Below, one piece after another: positions 45,503-53,557 of a stretch of 64,000 nt of DNA (the stretch's first letter is position 1; every line of letters starts with the position of its first letter). A model generated the notes under the pieces. The model was not told where the DNA came from. It made no database searches and saw only the letters and a list, made by a program, of their open reading frames with translations. Position numbers and translations under genes: made by a program. Origin of the DNA: Desulfoplanes formicivorans (GTDB taxonomy: Bacteria; Desulfobacterota; Desulfovibrionia; Desulfovibrionales; Desulfomicrobiaceae); the NCBI RefSeq assembly GCF_001748225.1, contig NZ_BDFE01000020.1:132138-196137 (forward strand). Direction: 5' to 3'.

Positions 45503-47029
45503 TTATTGCTGTTTTGTGGAGAGCTCCCTGTTTTGGGCGTCCATGGCCGCAATAATTGCCTGTTCCTCGTTGAAAATGGTGGTGTACAGGATATAATATT
45601 TGTTGATGTTGCTCACGTAACGGACGGTCTCCCGCCCAATGGTCTTGAGCACGGCCAGTTCCACGTTGCGAAACCAGCGGTTGGGATCAAGGCCCATGCG
45701 CTTTGCCTCCTGGCGGGCCTTGCGGATGTTGCCCGGCCCGGCATTGTAGGCGGCCAGGGCAAACCGGATCTGGTCCCTGGGACGGATGGACGGGTCATCA
45801 AAGTATTGGGTGCGCAAAAAGTGCAGGTACTTGACCCCGGCGTGAACATTGTTGTCCAGTTTGCGGACATTTTTGATGTTGATGTTCTTGTCGGCTGCCG
45901 TGGACGGGCGGATCTGCAAAAGACCCACTGCCCCGGCATGACTGGTCTTGGTGTTGTCCAGCCCTGATTCCTGAAAGGCCATGGCCAGGATGAGCAGCCA
46001 GTCGAATCCGTATTTGTCAGCGTATTTCTGGATGACCTTTTTATATTTCTTGAGTTTGTCCCAGTTGGCCAGTTCCCTGGGGTTCTTGAGTCCCTTGGAA
46101 GGCGCATAATACCGTTCAAAGTAGATGTTTCCCAGGCGGGTGCCCTGTTTGTGGGACTGGAGAAAGGTATTCAGGCTGGCCAGAAGTTGCGGGCTGTTTT
46201 TGCGCACCATCCAGGCGATCTGGCCCCCGGTTCTGACGGCCAGATCGTTCACCACAATGTTGGGCAATGCTTTGGACCAGGCCTGGGCGATGTGTTCGTC
46301 GGCCACGGTGACAGGAATGGCCCCGGCATTGACCATTTCAAGAATGCTCTCGGTTTCAATGTGCTCGTCCATGGCCTTGATACGCACCGGGGCGAGATCC
46401 TTTTCTTCCAGCATCTGATTCAGCCGAATCAGACTTTCATGATAACTGCTGCTTTGGCGCACATAAATTGTCTGTCCGGCCAGATCCTCAAGGGTTTGAG
46501 GCGTTAATCCTTGTTTGTGGGTGACAATGACCTCTCGTACATCGGTCAGGTAGGGGATGGTGAAGTCCACCCGTTTGGCCCGCTTGGGCGTGATGGTCAG
46601 TCCGGCAGCTGCAATGTCTCCATATCCCTGTTCCAGCTTGGGTATGAGCTCGTCCCGTTCAACCGGAATGTACTCGAGAACGATCCGCAATCCCTTGGAT
46701 TTGTAGCGGCTGTTCAGGAATTGCTGATACTTGTTGAGCAGGGCGTATTCAAAGCCCACCAGATGACCCTGATCCAGAAAGAAATTGGTCCGGTTTATGG
46801 TTGTCAGCACCCGGATGTACTTGCGTTTCAAAAGTCCGGGAAGATCGTCGGTGTAGGATTGGGCAAGATGGGCGGCCAGGGGGTGGAGAGGGGCTGTCTC
46901 CGTGTCCTGGGAAGACTGCTTGTCAGGAGAAAGTGCCTGTCTCACAAGGAAAATGGCCACGACAACCAGGAGGATACACACCAGCAGGCAGATGAGCCTG
47001 GATGTAAAACGTTTCGGGATCATGGTCAT
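45503..47029 (-). CDS. MltF-like membrane-bound lytic murein transglycosylase
   Basis: 508 residues. An N-terminal anchor (about 11-30) is followed by a bacterial extracellular solute-binding (SBP_bac_3) domain, about 65-310, with RVLTTINRTNFFLDQGHLVGFEYALLNKY and AAAGLTITPKRAKRVDFTIPY. The C-terminal SLT domain has the catalytic Glu in MAFQESGLDNTKTSHAGAVG, then LLQIRPSTA and AAYNAGPGNI. This two-domain layout is that of MltF, which cleaves peptidoglycan and senses muropeptides. It converges with the ABC operon. Confidence 0.92.
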   Translation of the reverse strand: MTMIPKRFTSRLICLLVCILLVVVAIFLVRQALSPDKQSSQDTETAPLHPLAAHLAQSYTDDLPGLLKRKYIRVLTTINRTNFFLDQGHLVGFEYALLNKYQQFLNSRYKSKGLRIVLEYIPVERDELIPKLEQGYGDIAAAGLTITPKRAKRVDFTIPYLTDVREVIVTHKQGLTPQTLEDLAGQTIYVRQSSSYHESLIRLNQMLEEKDLAPVRIKAMDEHIETESILEMVNAGAIPVTVADEHIAQAWSKALPNIVVNDLAVRTGGQIAWMVRKNSPQLLASLNTFLQSHKQGTRLGNIYFERYYAPSKGLKNPRELANWDKLKKYKKVIQKYADKYGFDWLLILAMAFQESGLDNTKTSHAGAVGLLQIRPSTAADKNINIKNVRKLDNNVHAGVKYLHFLRTQYFDDPSIRPRDQIRFALAAYNAGPGNIRKARQEAKRMGLDPNRWFRNVELAVLKTIGRETVRYVSNINKYYILYTTIFNEEQAIIAAMDAQNRELSTKQQ

Positions 47030-47336
47030 CTGGAAAAAGTCGATATCTGGTTGATAGGAGTATGCTGGATAGCCGAAGAAAGACCATTTTCGTAGCCGAG
47101 GTAGCTAGCAGATGCAATACATGTGAGGCGGGTATTCCTTGGTGTCAGGGGATGTATTCACAAAGGGAAGGGCCAATTACCTGTTTGGGAAGCATGCAAC
47201 AGGCGTGGCTTGCAGGATTCGGTGTTGTGTCCCCACCGTGGATTGGTGAGCGGGCAGAGGCGATGGGTATTATGTGTAGTAGTTCAGACTTGATCAGCAT
47301 CCGGAAAATTTCTCCGGCATCCCCGGCATTCCGTCC
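47030..47336 (-). other. Intergenic region without a supported gene
   Basis: About 307 bases between the MltF-like gene and the toxin gene. Both neighbouring genes run on the minus strand. I see no terminator, promoter or repeat that I can defend. Confidence 0.45.
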
Positions 47337-47846
47337 CTAATCCTTACCCAGTATTTTTTTGAGATCTTTAAGTAGCAAAAAAAGATGATATGGATCTGTC
47401 GGGCTAGGCTCAAAGTCCCAAGAGGCATACCACTTCCGTGCCGATTCATCCTTGGCATGTACCAACAAGGCTCGAATCCCAGCGATATCGGCAGCCTGAA
47501 CTGTGCGTAACAACGCATCTTTCAGCAAAGCCCGTCCAAGTCCCAATCTTTGGTGATCAGTATCCACTGCCAAACGAGCCAAAATCATTACCGGAACAGG
47601 ATGACGAGCTAGGCCTTTCAAAACTCGAGGCGGTGCGACTTCATGAACAACGCTTCCAACAGCCAAGCTATAATATCCAACCACAACATTTTCACGACAG
47701 CACACATAAGTTTGAGCACTGTTTGCCTTCTGGTTTACCAGTGCATGCCGTTGTAAAAACAGATTAAGTGCTGTCTGACCGCAATCAAAACCATTAACAT
47801 TATCCGAGGCCGAGAGCTTCCGTACCGGTTCGTATGCGATTGTCAT
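47337..47846 (-). CDS. GNAT acetyltransferase toxin of a type II toxin-antitoxin pair
   Basis: 169 residues. The acetyl-CoA motif is ILARLAVDTDHQRLGLGRALLKDAL (R/Q-x-x-G-x-G). Other marks are NGFDCGQTALNLFLQRHAL and GYYSLAVGSVVHE, as in TacT/AtaT-type toxins that acetylate aminoacyl-tRNA. The C-terminal KWYASWDFEPSPTDPYHLFLLLKDL is also typical. ATG 47846 overlaps the antitoxin stop by 4 bases. Target tRNA is unknown. Confidence 0.88.
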   Translation of the reverse strand: MTIAYEPVRKLSASDNVNGFDCGQTALNLFLQRHALVNQKANSAQTYVCCRENVVVGYYSLAVGSVVHEVAPPRVLKGLARHPVPVMILARLAVDTDHQRLGLGRALLKDALLRTVQAADIAGIRALLVHAKDESARKWYASWDFEPSPTDPYHLFLLLKDLKKILGKD

Positions 47847-48121
47847 TCAAGCAGTCCTGGTGTGGTGAGCAGGTCTTTAAGACGCGGTTTGTCTTGAACA
47901 GGACGATCCAATGCCTGCTCAAATGCTGCCCACTGCTTGTCATCCAAGACAAAAAGTCTTCGATCGGCAAGAGTCTGATTAGCTGCAGTGATTCCGGCAT
48001 CCAACAAAAATTCACTGACATTTTTATGACTGACTCGAGCGGCCTCTTGCAAGAGCAACTTAACGGCACTGCTCGTCCGGACATCAATTCTCTCATTCTT
48101 CGTAGGTCTTAGCGCAGGCAT
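47843..48121 (-). CDS. DUF1778 (TacA-like) antitoxin
   Basis: 92 residues: a ribbon-helix-helix N terminus (NERIDVRTSSAVKLLLQEAARVSHKNVSEFLLDAGI) and a flexible acidic tail that would wrap the toxin. ATG 48121 has GAGGAGGCGAG upstream. DUF1778-GNAT is a standard pair, with antitoxin first as seen here. Codon use is more AT-rich than in neighbouring core genes, consistent with horizontal arrival. Confidence 0.9.
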   Translation of the reverse strand: MPALRPTKNERIDVRTSSAVKLLLQEAARVSHKNVSEFLLDAGITAANQTLADRRLFVLDDKQWAAFEQALDRPVQDKPRLKDLLTTPGLLE

Positions 48122-48152
48122 ACTCGCCTCCTCTTTTTGTATGTACCCTCGT

Positions 48153-48175
48153 TATATAGTGTCCGGATAATGTCC
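48153..48175 (-). promoter_or_regulatory. Toxin-antitoxin promoter with 11-bp spaced operator repeats
   Basis: Upstream of the antitoxin, ATAGTGTCC (48156-48164) and ATAATGTCC (48167-48175) are direct repeats one helical turn apart. On the minus strand they lie just before a TATATA -10-like box (48153-48158). This matches autoregulation by a ribbon-helix-helix antitoxin. Confidence 0.55.
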
Positions 48176-48301
48176 TGACAAGTCTTTTTTGGCTCATCCG
48201 GTAAAAGCGTATTTTTGGTCCTGCTATAGACTTGAGAAGTCGGAGTTAAGTCACCTTGCGTTCAAAATGGGCCACAGATGGTCCACAAAACAAAAGATCG
48301 C

Positions 48302-48350
48302 AAAAAAGGACTTGGAGAGATTCATTGAGAATCTTCTCCAAGTCCTTTTT
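48302..48350 (-). terminator. Terminator of tRNA-Leu
   Basis: AAGGACTTGGAGA (48306-48318) and TCTCCAAGTCCTT (48335-48347) are complementary, with an inner GATTC/GAATC stem. On the minus strand it is followed by six T (A run at 48302-48307). Confidence 0.9.
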
Positions 48351-48356
48351 ACCTGC

Positions 48357-48443
48357 TGGTACCCGGGACGGGAGTTGAACCCGTACAGCCTTGCGACCGA
48401 GGGATTTTAAGTCCCTTGCGTCTACCAATTCCGCCACCCGGGC
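48357..48443 (-). tRNA. tRNA-Leu (anticodon UAA)
   Basis: The minus strand reads GCCCGGG...CCCGGGTACCA with a 7-bp acceptor stem (one G-U). The D-arm contains GGCGGAATTGGTAGACGC, typical of class II tRNA-Leu. The anticodon stem-loop GGGACTTAAAATCCC gives UAA. A variable arm (TCGGTCGCAAGGCT region) is present, followed by GGGTTCAACTCCC as the T-arm. CCA is encoded (48357-48359). Confidence 0.96.
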
Positions 48444-48575
48444 ATGAGGTGCTGTTCATAGCCGGGTTGGAATCAAGCGTCAATGAGCACGGTTCATGAG
48501 ACCTGAAAAAAAGGGGCAGCAGGCAACCGGACCCCATCGCGGCCATTTTCTTTGTCGGGGTATTTTGTTAGGCCC

Positions 48576-48974
48576 ATGGCCGATTCAAAACATTTGGTGG
48601 TTTTTGCCTGCAATGGAATAAACAAGGAACAGGTTATGAGTATGTTGCGCAGTGAGATTTTGGCTTTGGATGCAAGGGCCTTGCTGGACATGGTGGCGGA
48701 GAAGTTCGGTGTCAGGCTGGCGGGTCTTGAAGATGTCGGCAATCTGGGCGAGGCATGGAAGATTGTGGAAAAGCTTGATCACATGGGTTGGGCCGTGGAT
48801 ATCCGGAACATGAAGGGCCGCAAGACAGTGGACGCCCTGGGGTTTCAGGATGGCGGACCGGTGACGGTGTTTGCCCGGTATGGAGAAGATCCTGATTTTT
48901 CCAGTGTGTGTGAAGGGATTTGCAAGACCGGATTGATCATTCTGGAGGAGACCAAGACATCGGCCATGCAGTAG
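48576..48974 (+). CDS. Hypothetical protein, 132 residues
   Basis: From ATG 48576: MADSKHLVVFACNGINKEQV. It looks cytosolic, with alternating helix and strand segments such as LDARALLDMVAEKFGVRLAGL and DHMGWAVDIRNMKGRKTVDALG, and a C-terminal DFSSVCEGICKTGLIIL. No family recognised. It is a single gene between tRNA-Leu and the 50-bp palindrome. Confidence 0.6.
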   Translation: MADSKHLVVFACNGINKEQVMSMLRSEILALDARALLDMVAEKFGVRLAGLEDVGNLGEAWKIVEKLDHMGWAVDIRNMKGRKTVDALGFQDGGPVTVFARYGEDPDFSSVCEGICKTGLIILEETKTSAMQ

Positions 48975-48986
48975 AAAAGGGTTGTG

Positions 48987-49036
48987 CATGCATCAAGGGG
49001 CCGATTCACGTGGGTGAACCGGCCCCTTGATGCATG
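48987..49036. repeat. 17-bp perfect inverted repeat with nested stem, between converging genes
   Basis: CATGCATCAAGGGGCCG (48987-49003) and CGGCCCCTTGATGCATG (49020-49036) pair exactly. The 16-base loop holds TTCAC and GTGAA, extending the cruciform. There is no T run on either side. It may still end transcription of the converging genes. Confidence 0.75.
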
Positions 49037-49055
49037 GTGACGTATCGGCCTTTAT

Positions 49056-50036
49056 TCAGCTCAGGCCGAGATAGGTGAGCAGATCCCCCACAAAGGAATG
49101 GGGGACGTACACTCCCGTGTATCGGCCCAGTATCTCCCAGAGGGTGGCAACACTTCCCACCAGGAAGGTCCAGGCAAACAGGCCGCTTGCCAGGATCATT
49201 CCCTTGAAACGCAGGGGCGTGGCGGTTTTCATGATCACCACCCAGATGATGATGCACACAATCAGGCTCAGTTCCCGAAGGGCCAGGGCAGCCCACAGAG
49301 AGGTCATGTCCGGAGTTTGGATGGCCGGGGCAACCAGGGCCGCTATCCAGGCACAGGTGGCGAGGTCGGCCACCACGGGAAACAGGGCCCATTTGGCACA
49401 TACGGGCAGAGCGAATTTGTAGTAATCCCGTCCGAAATCGTCACGGTAGCGCCTGATGAGCAGATACAGGGATCCGAGCACGGCCGTCAGGGTGATGGCC
49501 ATGAACGCCCATTGCACACCAATGGGCCAGAACAGGGAATGGGCCGGGGGAATGGCTGGAAGGATCTGGCCGGAGGTGGTCACAAACAGGTTCCTGACCA
49601 TCAGGGCCGGAACCCAGAACAGGGGCTTGATGAGCACAAAGCCCACAAGGCCCATGATGATGTGGATGGGTTTTTTGTCTTTTTTGAGTTGTTTCCAGGT
49701 GGTGAAATAGGCGATGAGCAAACCCGTTCCCACAAGACCGAGTCCCAGGGTGGACAGGAGAAACCGGGCCAGGGGGTTCGTGAGAGCCAGGCTTTCAGGA
49801 TGGGTGTGCCAGAGAACTGCTCCTCCTGCCACACATCCGAGCCATATTCCCGTGTGGATCAGGACGCCAAGACGGGCCATTTGCTGGGCCAGTTTGTCCA
49901 GGAAAATCCGTTTGGTCATTCTGCCTGCCATTTCGCAGACAAGAGCGATAAAGGGGCATCCCCAGAATCCTGCAAACAGCAGCAGGAGCATAGCAGCAAG
50001 GGCGGCCTGGGAAAACAGGAGATGATGGGCAATCAT
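49056..50036 (-). CDS. Polytopic inner-membrane protein of unknown function
   Basis: 326 residues with about nine hydrophobic segments. The start MIAHHLLFSQAALAAMLLLL leads to FIALVCEMAGRMTKR, QQMARLGVLIHTGIWLGCV and a later AHSLFWPIGVQWAFMAITL. The His residues within or next to spans (HH4-5, LIHTG, AHS) recall haem- or quinone-binding respiratory membrane subunits, but I cannot assign a family. No partner redox gene is next to it. Confidence 0.65.
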   Translation of the reverse strand: MIAHHLLFSQAALAAMLLLLFAGFWGCPFIALVCEMAGRMTKRIFLDKLAQQMARLGVLIHTGIWLGCVAGGAVLWHTHPESLALTNPLARFLLSTLGLGLVGTGLLIAYFTTWKQLKKDKKPIHIIMGLVGFVLIKPLFWVPALMVRNLFVTTSGQILPAIPPAHSLFWPIGVQWAFMAITLTAVLGSLYLLIRRYRDDFGRDYYKFALPVCAKWALFPVVADLATCAWIAALVAPAIQTPDMTSLWAALALRELSLIVCIIIWVVIMKTATPLRFKGMILASGLFAWTFLVGSVATLWEILGRYTGVYVPHSFVGDLLTYLGLS

Positions 50037-50271
50037 GAAAAAAGCTCCTCAAAACAGAAAGATATATGCAAGGGAAAAAGTGCGGAAGCACGCATGCGCT
50101 CTTCTTCCCCCGTGGTCAAAGGGGGACGTGACCGGCACGTCACGGATGGTGTTCGTTGCGTCTAGTGCCTGAAAATGAGGGTTTTATCAAGGATGGGGCC
50201 TGGGCGATTCCTTGAAAGTTTGGTCGTATTGGCATAGGAAAATCTGAACTTTCAATAAGTGGAGATGACGT

Positions 50272-51024
50272 ATGCGAGGATTGTGTCAAACGGCAATGGC
50301 ATTGGTCATGGTGACCCTCTTGTGGGGGTGTACCGGCATGCAGGATCGATCACGTTCCACCCTGCTGGAACAACGACTCCAGCAGATTGAATCCAGACAG
50401 GAGGAGTCCCGCACAATGAGCGAGCAACTCCGGCAGGACAATGCCCTTCTGGCCGAACGCGTGGATACGCTGAGTCTGGAAGTGGTTGACCTGTCCATGG
50501 AGCTTCAGCGGTTGCAGGCAGCCACGGCCCATGGCCGATCTCTAGGGCCGGAACCTTCTGCCAAGCCAGCGTCTTTGCCTGTCCCCAAGGAGGCTCCCGA
50601 TATCAAGAAGCGTGCGGAAAAATCTGCGCCCATCACGCCGGCAGACAAGGTGGCCGCCGATGAAACGTATCAGAAAGGCCTTGGTCTTGTGCGGGGCGGC
50701 AAACCGGTTCAGGGCCGGCATATCCTTGTTGGTTTTATCCGGAAGTATCCCCACCATGCCCTTGTTCCCAATGCCCATTACTGGATCGGCGAATCCTATG
50801 TTGATCAAAAAATCTACAGTGATGCCATCCTGGCCTTTAAACAGGTGCCCGAGCATTTTCCCCAACACCCCAAGGCCCCGGATGCCCTTTTGAAGATTGC
50901 CAGCTGTTACCAGTTTCTGGGAGACAAGCCCAACGCTTCGTTTTACCTGGGCATCCTGGTTAAAAAATATCCGGATGCTCCAGCCACCAAGCTTGCCAGA
51001 GAGCGGTTTGCCGATCTTTTGTAG
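50272..51024 (+). CDS. CpoB/YbgF-like lipoprotein with coiled coil and TPR
   Basis: 250 residues. Lipobox LLWGC puts the lipidated Cys near residue 20. A trimerising coiled coil (about 30-90: LEQRLQQIESRQEESRTMSE) is followed by a Pro-rich linker and three TPR-like repeats (ADETYQKGLGLVRGGKPVQG, then SYVDQKIYSDAILAFKQVP). This is the layout of CpoB (YbgF) of the Tol-Pal system, which coordinates cell-wall synthesis with outer-membrane constriction. tol and pal genes are not in the window. dprA follows 11 bases later. Confidence 0.82.
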   Translation: MRGLCQTAMALVMVTLLWGCTGMQDRSRSTLLEQRLQQIESRQEESRTMSEQLRQDNALLAERVDTLSLEVVDLSMELQRLQAATAHGRSLGPEPSAKPASLPVPKEAPDIKKRAEKSAPITPADKVAADETYQKGLGLVRGGKPVQGRHILVGFIRKYPHHALVPNAHYWIGESYVDQKIYSDAILAFKQVPEHFPQHPKAPDALLKIASCYQFLGDKPNASFYLGILVKKYPDAPATKLARERFADLL

Positions 51025-51035
51025 GCGGGTGTTCC

Positions 51036-52211
51036 ATGACGACCACCAACCGTTGGCCCTTGTCCCTTTCGGATGATGCTGCCCGGGTGCATGCGGAATA
51101 CAGATCCTGTCTGGCCATCCGTCACACCAGGGGAATCGGGCCCCGTACCTGGAAGGGGCTGCTGGATCACTATGGTTCGGCTTGTGCCGCGGTGGAGCAT
51201 GTCCAGGCATGGAAGGACGAGGGTTTGGCAACCCTTGCCCAGATGCAGGCCTTTGAACGGGAAACCTGGAAGAACGAAGCTGCCTGCGAGGAAACCCAGG
51301 TCTGCCAGGCGGGCATGTCCTATGTGCTCTACACTCAGGGCGCCTATCCCGAGCGTCTGCGGGAGATTCCTGATCCGCCCATCCTGCTCTATACCCTTGG
51401 TGATATTGCGGTACTTGGCCGTCCCTGTCTGGCTGTTGTTGGCTCACGCCAATGCACGTCCTATGCCCGGCGTATGGCCGCCCGGTTGTGTTCGGATATT
51501 GCCCGGGCCGGCCTGACCCTTGTTTCCGGTTTTGCCCAAGGCGTGGATCGCATTGCCCATGAAACCGGTTGCCGGGAACACGGCTCGACCATTGCTGTTC
51601 TGGGAACAGGGCTGGACATTGTCTATCCTGCCTCCAACCGCGATATCTGGGAGCCGGTGGCTTCTTCCGGGCTCATTGTTTCGGAGTTCCCACCTAAGAC
51701 GTTGCCCGAGGCAAAACATTTTCCCTACCGCAATCGGATTATCAGCGGCCTTTCCCTGGGCGTGCTTGTTGTGCAGGCAGCAGCCAAAAGCGGGAGCCTG
51801 ATAACGGCCCGTTGTGCCATGGAGCAGAATCGTGAAGTCTTTGCTGTTCCCGGGCCTGTTGGAAGCGGGTATGAGGGATGTCATGAACTCATCCAGAGTG
51901 GCGCCAAACTGGTGCAGGAGTATGATGATATTCTCGAAGAACTGGCCCCCCTTCTTCAGGGGATTGGACAGGATCCCCGTCCTGCTCCCTCAAGGGAGGA
52001 GCCCTGGGAGTCCGCATGGCCGGACGCTTCCCTGGATGAGCAACAACGACAGGTTGTTTGTTGTTTGAAAAAACACGGAAAACTGCATATCGATGCCTTG
52101 ACGCAGCTGCTTGGATGGGAGAGCAACAAGGTAAGCCAGACCCTGGTCATGCTTGAGGTTCTTGGACGACTTGAACAACATCCCGGCAAGCTCTATTCCC
52201 TGTTGCCATGA
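51036..52211 (+). CDS. dprA: DNA processing protein DprA
   Basis: Loads RecA on incoming single-stranded DNA in transformation. 391 residues. The Rossmann-like DNA_processg_A core has VGSRQCTSYARRMAARL, then LVSGFAQGVDRIAHETG, TIAVLGTGLDIVYP, VSEFPP and FPYRNRIISGLSLGVLVVQAAAKSGSLITA. A C-terminal winged helix (about 325-391) has QVVCCLKKHGKLHIDALTQL. The N-terminal SAM/HhH-like region is present (RHTRGIGPRTWKGLLDHYG). Confidence 0.95.
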   Translation: MTTTNRWPLSLSDDAARVHAEYRSCLAIRHTRGIGPRTWKGLLDHYGSACAAVEHVQAWKDEGLATLAQMQAFERETWKNEAACEETQVCQAGMSYVLYTQGAYPERLREIPDPPILLYTLGDIAVLGRPCLAVVGSRQCTSYARRMAARLCSDIARAGLTLVSGFAQGVDRIAHETGCREHGSTIAVLGTGLDIVYPASNRDIWEPVASSGLIVSEFPPKTLPEAKHFPYRNRIISGLSLGVLVVQAAAKSGSLITARCAMEQNREVFAVPGPVGSGYEGCHELIQSGAKLVQEYDDILEELAPLLQGIGQDPRPAPSREEPWESAWPDASLDEQQRQVVCCLKKHGKLHIDALTQLLGWESNKVSQTLVMLEVLGRLEQHPGKLYSLLP

Positions 52212-52275
52212 TCCCGGGAAGTCATGGCAACAGCAACACCTTTCATATTCACGATTGACGAGCGGATTGAACGCC

Positions 52276-52632
52276 ATGCAAAAAATACCCTTGCCCTTGG
52301 CTGAACCGGACATGGTTCTTGAAAAGCCTGTTACGCGGGAAAACGGCATGATCCTGGTGGGACAGGGAACCGTGCTCACCGAATCCCTTATTGCCCGATT
52401 GAAGAACATGGGCATTGCTTCCGTTGTGGTGCAGGGACACCCCCTGGATCTTGATACCGGTGGAGGGGGAACCTCCATGGGCCGACGGGGGGAACGTCTG
52501 GAACATCTGTTCCGACATGTTGACCAGGATCCGTTCATGCATGGCATCCGGTTGTTTTTGAACGATTATTTTACCCGCAAAGGGGCTTTGGAAGGTATGG
52601 CTCCCCAGGCAGACGACGGCAGGGAGGGGTGA
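52276..52632 (+). CDS. Small protein coupled to the HDOD gene
   Basis: 118 residues from ATG 52276. The segment MVLEKPVTRENGMILVGQGT, followed by VLTESLIARLKNMGIASVVVQG, resembles the short beta/alpha module found N-terminal to many HD-GYP and HDOD proteins. Here it stands as a separate gene. Its stop (TGA 52630-52632) overlaps the next ATG. Probably a partner of the HDOD protein in signalling; the function is not known. Confidence 0.65.
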   Translation: MQKIPLPLAEPDMVLEKPVTRENGMILVGQGTVLTESLIARLKNMGIASVVVQGHPLDLDTGGGGTSMGRRGERLEHLFRHVDQDPFMHGIRLFLNDYFTRKGALEGMAPQADDGREG

Positions 52633-53459
52633 TGGAAGATCTGCGAACCGAGTACAAGGGGAAGCTTCTTGCGGTCAAGGATCTGCCCACCCTGCCGACT
52701 GTTCTGGCCAAGGTTTCCAAGCTTGTGGAAGATCCCAATTCGTCCACCGAGCAGATCGCCCGGCTCATTTCCATGGATCAGGTCCTTTCGGCCAAGGTGC
52801 TCAAGATGGTCAACTCCCCCATCTATGGATTCCCGGGACGTATCGGCACCATTCAGCATGCCCTGGTGCTTCTGGGGTTCAACGTCATCAAGGGAATCAT
52901 CATCAGCACCTCGGTTTTCGACATGATGGAAGAAAGCATGAAGGGGCTGTGGGACCACAGCATGGGGTGCGCTCTGGCCTGTTCTGCCGTGGCCAGACAT
53001 GTGGGATTCAAGGACCCCGAGGAATATGCCGTTGCCGGATTGCTGCATGATATCGGCAAGGTGCTGGCCGTGGTGCAGCTGCCCGAATGCAAGGACGAAA
53101 TTGTCAATGCCGTCAGGGAGAACGATCTGAGCTATATCCAGGCCGAAAACAAGGTTCTGGGTTTCGGCCATGATCGGATCAATCTCTGGATGGCCGGGCA
53201 CTGGAATCTTCCCCTGAGGCTCAAGGAAGGGCTGGCCTATCACCACAAACCGTCATTGGCCAAGCATTATCCCGATGTTGCCCAGGTGGTCCATGTGGGC
53301 GATTTTCTGACCCGGGTGTTTGAAATCGGTTCCGGAGGGGATGATCAGGTAAGTCTGCTTGACCGGGAGGTTCTGCTCAAGCTCGGGATCGATTTTCCCC
53401 TGCTGGAGAAGATTCTTGATGCGTTGGTGGAGGAGTTTGAGGAACTGGCTGTTTTCTGA
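52632..53459 (+). CDS. HDOD domain signal transduction protein
   Basis: 275 residues. The HDOD core has LLAVKDLPTLPTVLAKVSKLVEDP, then LISMDQVLSAKVLKMVNSP and the vestigial HD segment AGLLHDIGKVLAV. The protein is cytosolic. HDOD proteins are adaptors in c-di-GMP and stress signalling and usually lack hydrolase activity. Start ATG 52632 overlaps the previous stop; a GTG one codon upstream is possible. Confidence 0.88.
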   Translation: MEDLRTEYKGKLLAVKDLPTLPTVLAKVSKLVEDPNSSTEQIARLISMDQVLSAKVLKMVNSPIYGFPGRIGTIQHALVLLGFNVIKGIIISTSVFDMMEESMKGLWDHSMGCALACSAVARHVGFKDPEEYAVAGLLHDIGKVLAVVQLPECKDEIVNAVRENDLSYIQAENKVLGFGHDRINLWMAGHWNLPLRLKEGLAYHHKPSLAKHYPDVAQVVHVGDFLTRVFEIGSGGDDQVSLLDREVLLKLGIDFPLLEKILDALVEEFEELAVF

Positions 53460-53557
53460 TCCTTCATCTGACCGCGCAGGCAAGTCCTGGTCGGGCGAAC
53501 AGGTTGGTCTGCCATGAGAAGCTATGTGCGGGTTGGGCGAAGCACTGGGGGAACCAT

